A DNA stretch of 64,000 nucleotides, from contig JAIQDT010001746.1 in assembly GCA_021521415.1 (NCBI GenBank), forward strand, positions 62,001 through 126,000, given 5' to 3'. Source of the DNA: Bidens hawaiensis. Lineage: Eukaryota > Streptophyta > Magnoliopsida > Asterales > Asteraceae. Shown one piece after another: positions 24,961 through 35,445 of this stretch (positions are counted from its first letter, which is position 1; every line of letters starts with the position of its first letter). The notes below the pieces were generated by a model that made no database searches, had not been told where the DNA came from, and saw only the letters and a list, made by a program, of their open reading frames with translations. Made by a program: the position numbers and the translations under genes.

Positions 24961-25356
24961 CCAAAACCATTTCTTTTTTTTTTTTATGAAAAGTCAAATA
25001 AAACAAAAAATTTTAACATAATATAATATAAAGAATAGTCTTAGTTGAAAAAAAATAAACTAGCTTGGTACATTAACACGAACAACCTTGGTATTCGAAA
25101 TTTAGAATTTGAAGATTATAGTAACTGTGAGCATTAAATCATTTAGAAGGAAAATTTTAGGAAACTCATTTATTCTAAACGTTAGTTATAAAACAATAAG
25201 ACCAAACTACCCTTTTTATATTAAAAGTTTCGTAAATGATTTATTATTTATTACAATATTGCTATTATCATTTTGAACCATAGGTCAAACATAATCAATT
25301 ACCCAGATTCATTTCTTGCACTTCTCGCAATAAGATGACTTCTCTCCTGAACCATC

Positions 25357-25386
<30 letters not shown>

Positions 25387-25391
<5 letters not shown>

Positions 25392-25578
25392 GAGGTTAAA
25401 ATAAGAAGTGGGGTGTGTCTAAGAAGTATAAGAAGTAATCAGGTGTGTTAGATATGTTGATCTGATGATAGATATGGAACGTGTGTTTATTGTGCGGTGT
25501 GTTTTATTAGATATAATGGTTAAAATACACTTTTGACACTTTTTAGGAAAAAATTACTTCTTATTATAACCTTGCTCT
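25387..25578. mobile_element. Short TIR element (MITE, ~190 bp) between TA repeats
   Basis: The left end AGGGTGAGGTTAAAATAAGA and the reversed right end AGAGCAAGGTTATAATAAGA form a terminal inverted repeat of about 23 bases. TA repeats flank both sides (25359-25386 and 25580-25588), as with the larger element at 16702-17375. No coding capacity. The superfamily is not determined. Confidence 0.75.
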
Positions 25579-26529
25579 CTATATATATACTGTAACATCC
25601 CGAAATTTCAAAGAATAACATTTAATATATTATTTATTTATGGTGGAAAAATTTACTTGAGTTAGTAGAGAAATAATAAAACAATAAAGATGGAAGGATA
25701 AGTAAGCTAATTAGATGGAATCAATTAGGGACCAAAAAGGAAATATGGGCCTAAGGTCCATGGGCTTAAGTGAATATAAATAACCTCTTAAACCCTAATC
25801 CTTTCCATTTTCATCCATATCTACACCATAGCCTACACCATCAAAAACACATACTTCTCCAATTTCCGTTTTTAAGAAAATAGCCCACAAAGACACGTCG
25901 AGTCCCGGAGATCTAACCGTCAAATTGGTCTCAAATTTTAATTGAGTGCTCATGGAATATAAATAAATATTTCTACCCCGATCAGATCTTCGATCAAAGG
26001 AGGGAAGTCCGGTTTTTATCAGCAAAACCATAGCAGCTCAAAAATAAAGATTCCGGCCACTGTTCAGCTTTTCCGGCGACCGTAGCAGCATTTTCCGGCA
26101 AAGGCGAGCTGATTTGTTTGTAGATCGGGGTGAGACGGTTCCTTTATCGCTTAAATCACTCAATTCCGAGTTCGTTTGATATGGTTTTGGTCCATTCGAG
26201 TGATTTCGAACACAAACCTCAAAGGTACGTTTTTGTTAAAAAGGTTTTCTTTTCGTGTATGGAGTTGCATGAAAATTGGTAGGATGATAGAGCGGACCAT
26301 TATTATTGATAAGGTAATGAACTTGATAGTAAACGGGTTAGTTGGTTCGTTCCTGGAAAAGCAGGTAGTGTTCGGTTTGTGAAAAGGACGGGTACACGAA
26401 GTTGGTTTTACATGAAACTTGGTGGGTTAGTAAGTCAGACCTTATTATGTGAGAAAAATGTAATCTTGAACATAAACAAGTGTTTGGATTGAAACGGGTT
26501 ATATAAGAGCATATGTTTGGATGCATATG

Positions 26530-26960
26530 ATGTTAGCGTATAAGTGTGTGCATCCGTATAAGTATTTATGCGTATAAGTATATACACCATATAAGTCTAA
26601 GCAACGCATAAGTAGAAGAGATCGTATAAGTATGGGAACACCGTATATGTAGGTGAATACCACGTATATGTATGTAATGTGTATGTATGTAGCGTGTATG
26701 TATGTAAACGTATATATATGCATTCCCCGTGTATGTATATAAACGTATATGTATATATGTAGAGTATATGTATGCATGCACCGTGTATGTATATAAACGT
26801 ATATGTATACATGTAGCGTGTATGTATATAAACGTATATGTATGCATGTACCGTGTATATATATATATATATAAATGTATATGTATGTATGGACGTATAT
26901 GTATGTGGGCGTATATGTATGCATGCCAGTATATGTATGTATAAAATGTATATGTAAGAC
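26530..26960 (+). repeat. Degenerate CGTATATGTATG repeat zone in E LTR
   Basis: Variants of GTATATGTATG, CGTGTATGTATATAAACG and GTATAAGTATG follow one another for about 430 bases. Low-complexity open frames rich in Tyr, Thr and His cross it and are not genes. Confidence 0.9.
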
Positions 26961-27503
26961 TTACGCGCTAGACGACTTATACGTTGGATGATTTACACGC
27001 CAATAAGGACTTACACGTTAAAATGATTTTCAAAATCAATGAAAGATAAATAGCGTATACGTACGTAAACGATAGATATGGACTTATATGATATATTAAG
27101 ATAAGTAATTAATTAATAAGGAAATGTAACATTTATAAAACGGGAAGTATAATATAATTAGGAGTAGTTAAATGATGCTTTTTAATTGATACATAGTTAA
27201 CCGTGCCCAACTGAAGAAATATGTTACAATCAATTCTGAAATAAGCAAAACCCATGTGAGTTTCTAGCCCCTTCTCTTTGTCATGTTTTTTGGGGCTGTG
27301 TGCATACTCTTTTGTGTTAGTTAATACACTTACCTTAAGTGGTCAGTGTATGCTATGCGAATGTTTTATGAAAGATATATAAATGATATTGGAATGATGA
27401 AAGAATGTAAGGAGTATATATGTAGATGTTTATGAATATATGTGTATATATAACTAATGCAAGTGTGAAAAAGAATGTATGGTTGTATGGAACGGGAAGA
27501 AGG

Positions 27504-27765
27504 TACCAAACCCTAATAATATCTGAGATAGAAGGGACCAGACCATAATAATGTCTGAGATAGAAGGGACCAGACCCTAACAATATCTGATATAGAAGGG
27601 ACCAGACCCTAATAATATCTAAGATAGAAAAGAAGGGACCAGACCCTAATTATATCTGAGATAGAAAAGAAGGTACCATGCCCTAATAATATCTGAGATA
27701 GAAGGGACTAGACCCTACAATTATCTGAGATAGAAGTGACCAGACCCTACTAATATCTGAGATGG
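27504..27765 (+). repeat. 33-40-bp minisatellite in E LTR
   Basis: About eight units contain GGGACCAGACCCTAATAATA followed by TCTGAGATAGAA, with small length changes. It is the reverse complement of the minisatellite in LTR F. Confidence 0.92.
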
Positions 27766-28220
27766 TAAAGATAGTTATGCATATAGTATGAAAGAATGTA
27801 TGTATGTAAGAAGGAATGTATGGACGTATGTATGTATGAAAATAAGGTAAACGTGCTAAGTATATAATATGTATCTTCGGATGCATATATGTAAGTATGT
27901 GTATGAAATGTATGTTACCTGATTAACTAGAACTCACTCAGCCTAGCTGAATTTTAGTATACACGCAGAAAAATAGGATGAAGGAGCTGGCTTGCGAGAG
28001 GCACATGGCTTGGACTGAGCTAAATGGCATCTCGTTAAGAGAAGCTAGGATGTTTCATGTTAAGATAATTTGAAAGTTAAAACTTATAATTTTAATATTT
28101 TGTAATGAATGTTTGATTTTTATATTACTCAAAAAGTTTTAATTAACTCTGATATTTAGAATTGTGTTTATGAGTAAATCTAACATCAAATTAGGGCACC
28201 AGGACTGGGGCCTTACAAGT

Positions 28221-28232
28221 TGGTATCAAAGC
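28221..28232 (+). other. Element E primer-binding site
   Basis: TGGTATCAAAGC lies three bases after the LTR end. It fits the initiator tRNA-Met complement with one mismatch. Confidence 0.85.
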
Positions 28233-29290
28233 ATTTGTTTGAGAGAATTAAGCATCATACATGCTTAGACTCGAACAGAGAACGAGGCTTAATGAAGAAA
28301 AGAAAGAAGATGTCAGTTCAAGAAAACCATGTGTCTCTCAAGCAAGCTCGAGAAAGATAAGGTACATGATTAAGTTCTTGTAAAGATTTATAAATATATG
28401 TATATGCATCTAATATAAAAGTGGAAGAATGCATGAATGATAGCGAAATTGCTAAAGAAAGAATGTGTGTATGCTAGCTTAATTGCTAGGGATAAAAATG
28501 TAGGTTATATGTATGTTTACATGAATATGTGAGAAGTAGGAACTAGCACAAGTGAAATCATAAAGGGAAGTATGTAGAACATGATGAGTAACACAAAGAG
28601 TTAATTACACTTGGCCACTGTCATTAACTACTTACCTTATGAATCATGTGCTAAATAATTTCTAGAGTGATAACGTTTGTGTTTCTTTAGAGATAAGGAA
28701 GATGATTGATACAAATGGGCGAGAACGAGGAGGTCATACTGGATGTTGTCGTAAGACATGTGCCAATTAGACACCTTTTGAAGAAATGTGTCATAGAGCG
28801 ATATACAAAGGCAGTAGGAATTCGACCATAGGAAGTAATGAAGAAGGATCATGCTTGGAGCTTGTGGTCATATACATTAAGGGAGTTGCTAAATTGTTTC
28901 GCACCACAATGCCAACAATGTTCGCTGAAGCATCAAAAGCAACCCAAACTGGGAAATCCAAGTGGAAGCAACGTGAAAGAAACATAGACAAGCCAACTAG
29001 AATAAGTCAAGACATGTAGTAGGGCTGCAATAGTTAACTCCATAAGGGAACTTGTTGGGATCGTGAGTAACGAAGCAAACGAAGAGAAAGCAGAGATGAT
29101 CGAGAAGGACATGTGATTGTCAAGATATCTTAACTGAACCTGCATGAAAGGATGAGGCTACATAGTGTAGAGAACATGTAAGGAAGACGCTAAGAATAAT
29201 GTAGTTGTGTACCTGAGAATTTATGGAAGAGACCACTAGCGATACTTTCGTTAAAGTATGAGAATGATTATAAATTTTAAGTTAGAACTA
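28233..29290 (+). other. Element E leader and expected gag region, no recognisable gag
   Basis: Only about 1.1 kb separates the PBS from protease remnants, too short for a leader plus a complete gag. I find no capsid motif or CCHC knuckle. A 77-codon frame at 28786-29019 shows no known motif. A large deletion of gag is the simplest reading. Confidence 0.6.
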
Positions 29291-30240
29291 GAGGGATGTG
29301 AGTTCCTCGTTACTCTTTATGTTTGACCTTATTAGAGTTCGATGTCGTTTGGAATAGATTTGATATTTGAGTTTGAGGCTTATATAGATGTAAGAGTAAG
29401 TTGATAAGGTTGAAGTCTTTGGATGGCGGTACAGTGACGGTTTATGGTATTAAGGAAAGTTCAGGGCTTAACGTCATTTCGATGATAAAAGCCAAAGGTT
29501 TGTTAAGGCGAAGGTGCAAAGCCTACCTGGTGTATGTTGTCGAAGCTACGGCCGAGATGAAAGAAGTTAAAGATGTTTCTATAGTGTGTGACTATCCAGA
29601 AGTGTTTCCATACAACCTTCCAGCGTTACCACCGGAACGAGGAGTAAAAATTCTAGATAGAAATAATACCAGGAGCATAACCCGTCGCGAAAGCACATTA
29701 CCACATGACGTTGTCCAAGATGAAAGAGTTAATGTCCAAATTGCAAGAACTTTTCGAGAAAGGTGTTTTAATGCCGAGTGTTTCCCTGCGAGGAGTACCA
29801 GTGATGTTCTTGAAAAAGAAAGACGGAAGTATGAGAGTGTGTATAGATTACCGCGAGTTGAACGAGCTTACGGTAAAGAATAGAAATATGTTTCCACGGA
29901 TTGATGATTTGTTTGATCTATTGCAAGGTGCTAGTTGGTTCTCGCGAATAGACCTCAGAGCAGGCTATCACAAGTTGAAAGTGAATGACGTAGACAATCC
30001 CTAAGACAAAGTTTCCGACACGATATGGGCATCAAGAGTTTCTCGTGATATCGTTTGGATTGAAGAATGCTCCAGCAGCATATATGGTTATGATGAATAG
30101 GGTATGTCATCTGATATTGGACAAATCTGACATTGTTTTTGTTGATGATAATATTGAAATAATCAAGGAATAAGTTCAACCATGCTGAACACTTGAGAGA
30201 AGTGTTGGAGACGCTGAAGAAAGGTTAGCTGTATGATAGG
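29290..30240 (+). pseudogene. pol: Element E protease end and reverse transcriptase relic
   Basis: An EFDV-like block near 29338 marks the end of protease. The frame 29401-29883 then reads SMIKAKGLLRRRCKAYLVYV and DYPEVFPYNLPALPPERG, the protease-RT link typical of plant chromoviruses. RT continues in another frame at 29705-30004 with [31 protein letters not shown] and [13 protein letters not shown]. It stops at TAA 30002. The palm motif near 30130 reads FVDDNI in a further frame. At least two frameshifts and several stops make it non-functional. The sequence is clearly diverged from A, B, C and D. Confidence 0.85.
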
Positions 30241-30538
30241 TTTTCAAGGTGTACCACTGATATAGGTCATAAGAATTTGGACATCTCTTCAAGCAGAAAG
30301 AACGGAATATGAGGCAAAGATGATGGTTAAGGTTGATACAGAATTATGATTGTTGAAACAAGTATTATCCTTGTGAGGCTAAAGAGGTCGCTGACGCGCT
30401 AAACCGTAAAGTTGAAGAGGTTATCACGACAATTAAGTTGTATAAATTAGTTAGCACTTCGGACTTCATGAGCAAGATCTACGAGGCACAGTAGAAGTTA
30501 TAAAGGATGAGAGCAAGATGAAAAAGGAATGAATTTTC
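30241..30538 (+). pseudogene. pol: Element E RNase H remnant
   Basis: After an RFSRC block (end of RT) the sequence jumps to remains of HKSL and ELNMRQR-like residues near 30270-30310, then YYP and ADALNRKVEE-like residues near 30365-30420. Most of RNase H is deleted. The remnant ends at the GGGTT target duplication of the C/D insertion. Confidence 0.75.
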
Positions 30539-30543
30539 GGGTT
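30539..30543 (+). other. Target-site duplication of the C/D tandem, left copy
   Basis: GGGTT directly precedes LTR1 (TGTAACG). The identical pentamer follows LTR3. Confidence 0.9.
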
Positions 30544-32162
30544 TGTAACGATTCCGGCAAATCCAGGTATACCCTAGCCGGAATATACTATTTACGTGTT
30601 ATTTAATATTGATTATATGAGTTATAGCACGTTGATACGAATATATATGGTTCACAGTATGAATCATACTCAATTATATAGTGAATCGTATTGGAATTAC
30701 AATTAATCAATGATCGGTTATTGAAACCCGAACGAATCGGGAATTTCATCATAGACGAAGTATATAATGTTTAGTGATGTTTACGAAGTATTAATGCTTC
30801 GGGATAAGTGAATTATAGCACAGAAAAAGGATTTCGATTTATTGGTACGTCGGTACGATAAACGAAACCTTTAACATCAAACCAAGCAAGAGATGATCAA
30901 TCAAGCCGAAAAAGATGCGTAATTATTAATAATATGATGTTTTAATGTCATGGTTTAAGTTTTTAAAGTTTTTAAGTCGGTTTTATGTAAATTTTATTTT
31001 GACCCGAAAAACGACCATTCTATGCTCGTTTTAAGCCGAATTACGAGTTTAAACGAGAAACGAACTGAGCCAGATTATCCACAACATTATCCGGATTGCG
31101 TAATCCGAATATGTGGCTTAGAATGGATGTGTGGGACCCACCCCACCCCTTAAGGGAGGCCGATCGGCCCTATCCCTTATTATTCATTTCATTTTCTTTT
31201 TTTACCACACTTCACTCCCAAAACTCTCTCAAATCTCTCAAATCTTCAAAGTGTTCATCCAAAATCCACCATTTTTAACCAAGAATTGAAGGTATAATAC
31301 ATGTTTTAAGGCTTGATTCTTGTTTCTAATTCTACAATATTGAGAAAAGGAGGTTTTCATGTGAACAAAGGGTGAAAACCCGAGATGAAACCGATTCTCG
31401 TGTGATCAAGGGATGTATACAAGTTATACAAAGGATCTTGATCCAAGTAATTAGTTAAAAGTGTTTAGAATGAATTTTTACGGTTGAAATCTTGTAAAAA
31501 TGAGTTTCCATGTGAAAGATGGGTGAAAACCCGAGATGAAATCGACTCTTGCATGATCAAGAGATGTATACATGTTATATAAGGGATCTTGGTCCAAGAA
31601 TTGAGTAAAAAGAGTCGAGAACGGATTTTTACGGTTAAAACCTTTGTTTTTATATAAAAACCGACACTTTGAAAGAAATGGTTTGATTGTTGGTATAGTT
31701 TGCTTGGTATAGTGTTATTGTGCTTGTAAGTGTTGTATCTAGCGGCTAGCAAAGGCTAGAAACCGAGATCCTTGCGATCTAAAGCTAGAAAACACAAGAT
31801 AGTTCGTTTTTCGGGTATTTATGAAATTTGGACAGATTTTCGTGTGCTTAGAGTCGGGTCACGAAATTTCACAGAGATGATCTACACATGAAAATATGAG
31901 ATCTGTGAATATTTGGTAATTTTTGGATAAAAGATGAATATTTGGTGAATTTAATGCTCGGTTTTGGCCAAAAATAGTGAAAAATAGCAAAACATGATGA
32001 AAAATTCCGGAAAATTTAAGATAAGCTTTTTATAACATATAAAAGTCACCCACAAAATTTGAGCTCAGTTGGAAAAGTCTAAGTAGGCTTTTCGGTGAAA
32101 CGAGTTCTAGGGCTTTCTAGCTCGATTTTGGGTGAAAATGGCTTGAAAAATAAGTTTTAAAT

Positions 32163-32608
32163 TCTGGAAAAATTCCAGGAAGTCATGAGGATGACAGAGA
32201 TCATCCCAGAAAAATTTGGGATTTTCTAAAGAGTTTTGTTATTTTTGATATATTTAGTGTTTTAATAAGATTTAAAAATAGATAAATAAATGTAAATATA
32301 GGAAAATAAATCTGGAAAAATTGCAGGAAGTTATGAGGATGACAGAGATCATCTCAGAAAAATTTGGGATTTTTCTAAAGTGTTTTGGTATTTTTGACAT
32401 ATTTAGTGTTTTAATAAGATTTAAAAATAGATAAATAAATGTAAATATAGGAAAATAAATCTGGAAAAATTCCAGGAAGTTATGAGGATGACAGAGATCA
32501 TCCCAGAAAAATTTGGGATTTTTCTAAAGTGTTTTGGTATTTTTGACATATTTAGTGTATTAAAAAGGTTTAAAAATAGATAAATAAATGTAAATATAGG
32601 AAAATAAA
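32163..32608 (+). repeat. Triplicated ~149-bp block in LTR1
   Basis: TCTGGAAAAATT starts units at 32163, 32311 and 32460, and a partial fourth at 32609. Each has CATCCCAGAAAAATTTGGGA or a near-identical variant. The LTR of element A has a single copy, so triplication is derived. Confidence 0.93.
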
Positions 32609-32835
32609 TCTGGAAAAATTTTGTAAAATTTTCTTTCTGTCAAAATAAGTTTTGTGCAAAATTTCAAAACCCGAGACTAAACGGGTAATTATTTGTGCTA
32701 AAAAGAACGTAAAAACAAATATCTAAAGCTTAAAACGTGTAAACCGGCAAAGTTCGCATAAGCGAGCTGACTGGTACACGAAAACTTTAAAAATGGACTA
32801 TTTTCATAAATCTAAGTAAATTAAGTAAAAATAAG

Positions 32836-32858
32836 TCATCCGAAAATAATTCGGATGA
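32836..32858 (+). repeat. Conserved hairpin 1 in LTR1
   Basis: TCATCCGAA and TTCGGATGA flank a 5-base loop. It is present in A's LTR and in LTR2 and LTR3. Confidence 0.88.
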
Positions 32859-32882
32859 TTTGGGTAATTTTACCCGATTTTA

Positions 32883-32912
32883 CCGTTTCCGGCACCGAAA
32901 TACCGGAAACGG
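32883..32912 (+). repeat. Conserved hairpin 2 in LTR1
   Basis: CCGTTTCCGG and CCGGAAACGG are perfect 10-bp inverted arms with a 10-base loop. LTR3 keeps it, LTR2 has lost one C, and element A has a shorter version (near 7702-7727). Confidence 0.88.
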
Positions 32913-33360
32913 GCCCCACGGCCAAACGGGGTGTCAAACCGAGCTATAATTTCATCACCTTAATTAAATTGACTGTCAAACTCTAAACAATGTCACAATC
33001 TGAGTCCTTAGAAGTGTCACGGGGTTAACATTGTCCCCGAATCGAGTACAGTACTGGGTTAACAATGTTCCCAGATGTACCGATTGATACGTATTTAAGT
33101 TATGGGAATTATATAGAAACGACTAGATATTATATTACAGATCCAGGCACGTAGCTGTTCCTTATATTACTCACCGACTCACAAAAAGGTGAGTTTTCAC
33201 GAGCCCCTTTTAATGAATTGTTTTAATTATATTTTCCCGGGGCGGAAAACATGTCTTATTTAAAGTATTTAAGTACATACCGATCGTATGGAAATACTTG
33301 TACATTTATATATATATATGGTCTGATGCACAGAATATATAAAATGTTTATCATGTGTTA

Positions 33361-33704
33361 TTGTTCTGGGGTAACATAGTTCCCAGGGGTTGTTATTGTT
33401 CTGGGGTAACATAGTTCCCAGGGGTTATTATTATTCTGGGGTAACATAGTTCCCAGGGGTTATTATTGTTCTGGGGTAACATAGTTCCCAGGGGTTATTA
33501 TTGTTCTGGGGTAACATAGTTCCCAGGGGTTGTTATTGTTCTGGGGTAACATAGTTCCCAGGGGTTGTTATTGTTCTGGGGTAACATAGTTCCCAGGGGT
33601 TGTTATTGTTCTGGGGTAACATAGTTCCCAGGGGTTTTTATTGTTCTGGGGTAACATAGTTCCCAGGAAGTTAATGGAAATGTTCTGGGGTAACATAGTT
33701 CCCA
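33361..33704 (+). repeat. 35-bp palindromic minisatellite in LTR1 (10 units)
   Basis: Each unit has CTGGG...AAC and GTT...CCCAG as an imperfect dyad around ATA, followed by a GGGTTRTTATT-like spacer. Ten cores are visible; the last two have altered spacers. Confidence 0.95.
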
Positions 33705-34083
33705 TCATGATTATATTGTTAATAAATGATTATTAAAATGATTTGTCAGTGTTTATTTAAATTAGTGAAACTCACCAACTATTCGTAGTTGACCCGTTTT
33801 CTTTACATGTTTTCTAGGTATGCCCAAGTTGGAATGATTGATATGTGCTTAACTATCTGTGCTACCTGTTGGAAGCTTGCTGCTCTATGTTTTGTAATGA
33901 ATTTATTAATGTCTTATCGGTAAAATATGTGTGTAACACCTAGACAGTAATGAAACTCGCAACAATGTAATATGTTATAAATTAATGTAGTGGTATTTTC
34001 CTTATAAGCAATGCTGTTGATATCAGATGTGTCTGTTGCATCCCGTGTACGTTTCCGCTGCGGTTACGGGGTGTTACAGAACT

Positions 34084-34096
34084 TGGTATCAGAGCC
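34084..34096 (+). other. Copy C primer-binding site
   Basis: TGGTATCAGAGCC lies five bases after LTR1 and matches the initiator tRNA-Met complement perfectly. Confidence 0.95.
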
Positions 34097-34450
34097 ATTG
34101 GTTATAAAGAATTAGGATGTCTGAAAAAGATACCTAAAATATAACCAGTAGCTCAAGTATTATAGGATCTGAATATCAACTAATAATATATTGTGACGAG
34201 ATCGGGATGAACTTGGATGGACAAGTGGGTTATTATGGTCCGGAACATAATAACAGACTTGTCTGCACGAGGGAATTCAGGGGAAGTCACGGGGGACTTA
34301 AATAGGTAAAATGGGCAACATATGTGTAATTGTATAATAATATTATTATGTGGCAAAATTGTATAAGTAAGTGCATGATTAATTTAATTAATTATGAATT
34401 ACCCTATGAAAAGGGACTATATGTTTGTTAACTTGTGTGTGCAGGTAAAA

Positions 34451-35077
34451 ATGGCAAGAACACCTAGTGTGTCGACGGAAGAGGACCCGGAAGAGGTCAG
34501 TTCCGGGGCCTCTGGAAGCCCAAGTGTAGCACCCAGCTCCGAGCCTTCGGAGGCTAGTCATAGTACTTCTAGACAGACCACCCCAGCTAGGAGTGCTAGT
34601 TTACCCTCCCCTGCTAGGGTTACCAGGTCTCCTACCCCGCCCGCACCACAGACCGCCCCGATTCCCCCCAGACACGGTCCCCGCCTCACGGCGCGGATCA
34701 GTGCCCCGTATGTTCCGCCCACTGTTACCCCACCCAGATCCACTTACCATAGGGGCGAGTCCTCCCGCCCCCAGCCCGAGCCTGCGACCCTACCTGTGTG
34801 GGGTCTTCCGAGGCAGGAACGGGACTTGGCGGCTTGGCTACGTGTTCTCACCGAACAGGTGAACGAGCACTCTGCCGCCCTGGTCGTGGGGGTACAGAGG
34901 CGGGCGTACCTCGGGGACAGCATACTGGACCACCAGTATGCTATTAACCAGTTAAAAAGGGAGTGCTCATACTCCCACTGGTTGATCGGCCAGATGGAAA
35001 CCCGAATGCGGGTTATGGTGGCGGTGTTGGTGGTGCTGGTGGCGGTGTTGGTGGGGTTGGTTTACCACCATGTGTAG
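34451..35077 (+). CDS. Copy C accessory ORF upstream of gag (208 aa, tail-anchor-like)
   Basis: I chose the ATG at 34451 because copy D shares it; the longer frame upstream is altered by a GT indel between copies. Residues 1-125 are rich in Pro, Ser, Thr and Arg (MARTPSVSTEEDPEEV; TPPAPQTAPIPPRHGP). Residues 130-185 look folded and possibly helical (RDLAAWLRVLTEQVNEHSAA; INQLKRECSYSHWL). Residues 188-204 are a hydrophobic run (VMVAVLVVLVAVLVGLV) followed by YHHV, like a C-terminal membrane anchor. GC content is far above the flanks. The ORF lies between PBS and gag on the sense strand. TGTGCAG/GTAAAA just before the ATG resembles both splice acceptor and donor. I recognise no domain and assign no function. 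Both copies encode the same protein. Confidence 0.72.
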   Translation: MARTPSVSTEEDPEEVSSGASGSPSVAPSSEPSEASHSTSRQTTPARSASLPSPARVTRSPTPPAPQTAPIPPRHGPRLTARISAPYVPPTVTPPRSTYHRGESSRPQPEPATLPVWGLPRQERDLAAWLRVLTEQVNEHSAALVVGVQRRAYLGDSILDHQYAINQLKRECSYSHWLIGQMETRMRVMVAVLVVLVAVLVGLVYHHV

Positions 35078-35445
35078 ATGTGTTAGATGGTAGAATCTTG
35101 AACCGCTTTTTGATACTCCGTGTAAGTAGTTAGTGGTGATACTAACACGGAGTGAATCTTGTTTAGTTATAGTACAACCACTGGCCCATAGGGGGTCTCT
35201 TGTAGGGCATATCATTATCGATACTTTTGGGTATCATTCAAGAACTGACCCATTGCGGGTTATGTCGAGGATGATACCAACATAGGCCCTTTGTATTAAA
35301 ACTTAGTTATGTAATGATGACTGGAAAGTATGTAAACTGATGTTTGTATAATATGTATCCATGTTTACTAATGAATGAAATATGTATTGTGTTTTATGAT
35401 TTGAGATGGTATTGATTATATGTATTTCTTTGATGATTGTGTAGA
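35078..35445 (+). other. Copy C intergenic leader before gag, with hairpin
   Basis: No open frame. ACTCCGTGT (35115-35123) and ACACGGAGT (35145-35153) form a 9-bp stem with a 21-base loop. A second weaker pairing, GGGTATCATT with GATGATACC, lies at about 35230-35278. The last bases, a T-rich tract then GTGTAG and AATGG, look like a splice acceptor just before the gag ATG at 35446. Confidence 0.65.

Larger units (their letters stand above)
23151..25360 (-). repeat. Element J LTR continued and AT-rich sequence, no gene
   Basis: The sequence resumes after LTR F with no PBS or gag-pol trace. I see no convincing coding frame on either strand. It holds a CA/TA microsatellite and a diverged tandem array, listed separately. 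Because F appears to split J's LTR, at least the left part should be LTR; I cannot place the outer J boundary. Confidence 0.45.
25591..28217 (+). repeat. Element E 5' LTR (2.6 kb)
   Basis: It starts TGTAACATCCC and ends GGGGCCTTACA, three bases before a PBS. It contains a zone of degenerate CGTATATGTATG repeats and an eight-unit minisatellite. Near 25765-25860 there is a TATAAATAACC block followed by a pyrimidine-rich CCTTTCCATTTTCATCC stretch, a plausible core promoter and transcription start zone that is also kept in the 3' LTR. Confidence 0.9.
30544..34078 (+). repeat. LTR1 (5' LTR of copy C)
   Basis: It starts TGTAACGATTCCGG and ends GGGGTGTTACA, with inverted ends TGTAAC/GTTACA. It carries three ~149-bp repeats, ten 35-bp minisatellite units and two conserved hairpins. 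A pyrimidine-rich zone near 31180-31260 with CTCTCAAATCTCTCAAATCT resembles a 5' UTR and could mark the transcription start. It differs from LTR2 and LTR3 at several sites where those two agree. Confidence 0.95.

Noticed and set aside
18465..25590. Search for a host gene in the longest non-coding stretch
   Set aside because: No frame with a recognisable domain, no convincing exon chain; the sequence is explained by LTRs, leaders and simple repeats.
26499..26944. Open frames rich in Tyr, Thr and His on both strands
   Set aside because: Produced by GTATATGTATG repeats in E's LTR; low-complexity translation only.
31096..31752. A 60-codon plus-strand frame and a 95-codon minus-strand frame seen in all three young LTRs
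   Set aside because: They recur only because the LTRs are copies; no motifs, and they lie in the untranslated LTR.
33361..33704. Regular 35-bp repeats resembling a CRISPR array
   Set aside because: Spacer sequences are nearly identical, the context is a plant LTR, and the array copies itself in all three LTRs. It is a minisatellite.
34558..34862. Overlapping frames within the accessory ORF (34593-34862 plus, 34558-34743 minus)
   Set aside because: High GC reduces stop codons in all frames. Only the 208-codon frame has a conserved start and a plausible protein architecture.
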